Of a DNA stretch of 34,591 nt, positions 33,768 through 34,591 are shown piece after piece. A program made the position numbers and the translations under genes. Positions within the stretch are counted from its first letter, which is position 1. Each line of letters starts with the position of its first letter. The stretch is from Didymodactylos carnosus. Its lineage: Eukaryota > Rotifera > Eurotatoria > Philodinida > Philodinidae. The DNA is taken from the NCBI GenBank assembly GCA_905250885.1, contig CAJNOQ010001205.1, positions 1 through 34,591 on the forward strand. The letters are read 5' to 3'. The notes under the pieces are model-generated. The model was not told where the DNA came from and did no database searches. It saw nothing but the letters and a program-made list of their open reading frames with translations.

Positions 33768-34591
33768 ACAGATCGCCAAATAAAAATATTTCCGCCAAAT
33801 TTGTCTAGATACTTCTAAACGTGGACGAAGATGACGTTGCCAACATGATATTTGCAGTAGGTGTCATCATACGGTTTACCTGATATATATTTGATTGCTG
33901 TTACATTCGTTAGGCTATCATCATTATCTATTTTAGCCAGCTGCTATTGGATTTTGAACTATTCAAATACATGCAATACTGTATACAATAGGCAAGACAA
34001 GCCATCAGAATAAAGGTTTCTGAATTTACAAAGTCGTCTTCCTCTATCCTCTTACTCAACAGGTCTATAACATGAGAAAGTTTTCAATGTTTAGGTTTAG
34101 TAAAATTCAATTAAAAATCCAGTTTAACGACTTTTGAAAAATCCCTCGTTCATATTTCAGGAAATCTGATTCGGAACAATTTTCTACCTACACTTTTTCT
34201 TTAACTTCGAACGAAGTTTGGTTTCAGGTGTTGTGAAAATATTTTCTCTTAGCTAAATTTTTGTGTAAAATAGGCGTGTTACATGAGAATGTTGATCTAG
34301 GCTAACTTCTTCCTATCTTGATCAAATTTAATGTCATCTGCGGCTTGTCCGCGTAACTCGGTACTTCGCTGATCAAGTTTCTGAAAAAATTATTTTAGGG
34401 TCGAACTGAAAGACGCACATCACTAGATGTAGTTTTTGCTGCTAATTACGAATCGTACATTATTTTTTTTAAAAAGTTAAATTTTGGCGGCAAAAATCCA
34501 GTTTTACGTTTTTTGAAAACTGTATTTTCAATTTCCTGACCTAGACACCTTTCCTTAAAAAATGGAAGATCACACTAGTCGATAGAGAATT
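33768..34591. other. Intergenic to window end, no gene recognised
   Basis: AT-rich, no long frame and no recognisable repeat. A gene continuing beyond the window cannot be excluded. Confidence 0.4.

Noticed and set aside
1-34591. CRISPR arrays, bacterial operons or prophage-like cassettes
   Set aside because: No regularly spaced direct repeats and no bacterial gene organisation; spliceosomal introns show that this is eukaryotic DNA.

Overview
The window is eukaryotic nuclear DNA from an animal. Its genes are split by GT-AG introns, many only 57-110 bp long. It is strongly AT-rich and has no operons or ribosome binding sites. Three products are animal-type: the tRNA ligase RTCB, a synaptogyrin and a TRIM (RING/B-box/coiled-coil) protein. 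Compact genes, roughly 60-bp introns, many small DNA transposons and divergent zinc-finger proteins resemble bdelloid rotifer genomes. That assignment is inference; no spliced-leader or ribosomal sequence was found to prove it.

Layout. 0-2.8 kb: a 98-residue hydrophilic disordered protein (minus strand) and a cluster of short inverted motifs. 2.8-3.4 kb: a hAT-type MITE with a perfect 8-bp target duplication. 4.7-5.7 kb: a small multi-exon basic protein (minus). 5.9-6.6 kb: a long foldback element flanked by TTAA. 8.4-11.7 kb: a five-exon TRIM-like gene (minus, 669 aa) with a 171-bp hAT-like MITE just upstream. 13-13.8 kb: two further repeat elements. 13.9-19.3 kb: a complete 12-exon RTCB gene (plus, 506 aa); its third intron is swollen to 1.6 kb by mobile DNA, and one intron is GC-AG. 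20.0-21.1 kb: an ASMT-like methyltransferase (minus) that appears to have lost its cofactor site. 21.1-26.3 kb: mostly non-coding. 26.3-27.4 kb: a two-exon synaptogyrin (plus). 27.4-34.6 kb: exon fragments, a 590-bp duplication derived from two parts of the RTCB locus, a hAT-like GC-rich element, a Tc1/mariner-type MITE, a 95-bp hairpin and another foldback element.

The genes do not form an obvious pathway. RTCB seals spliced tRNA exons (and XBP1 mRNA in animals), the TRIM protein is a likely ubiquitin ligase, and synaptogyrin is a vesicle membrane protein. I see no clear undescribed system. The best leads are the apparent pseudo-methyltransferase, the composite RTCB-derived duplication, the 56-bp sequence shared between a hAT MITE and a gene flank, and the unusual density of long palindromes, one of them inside an RTCB intron.
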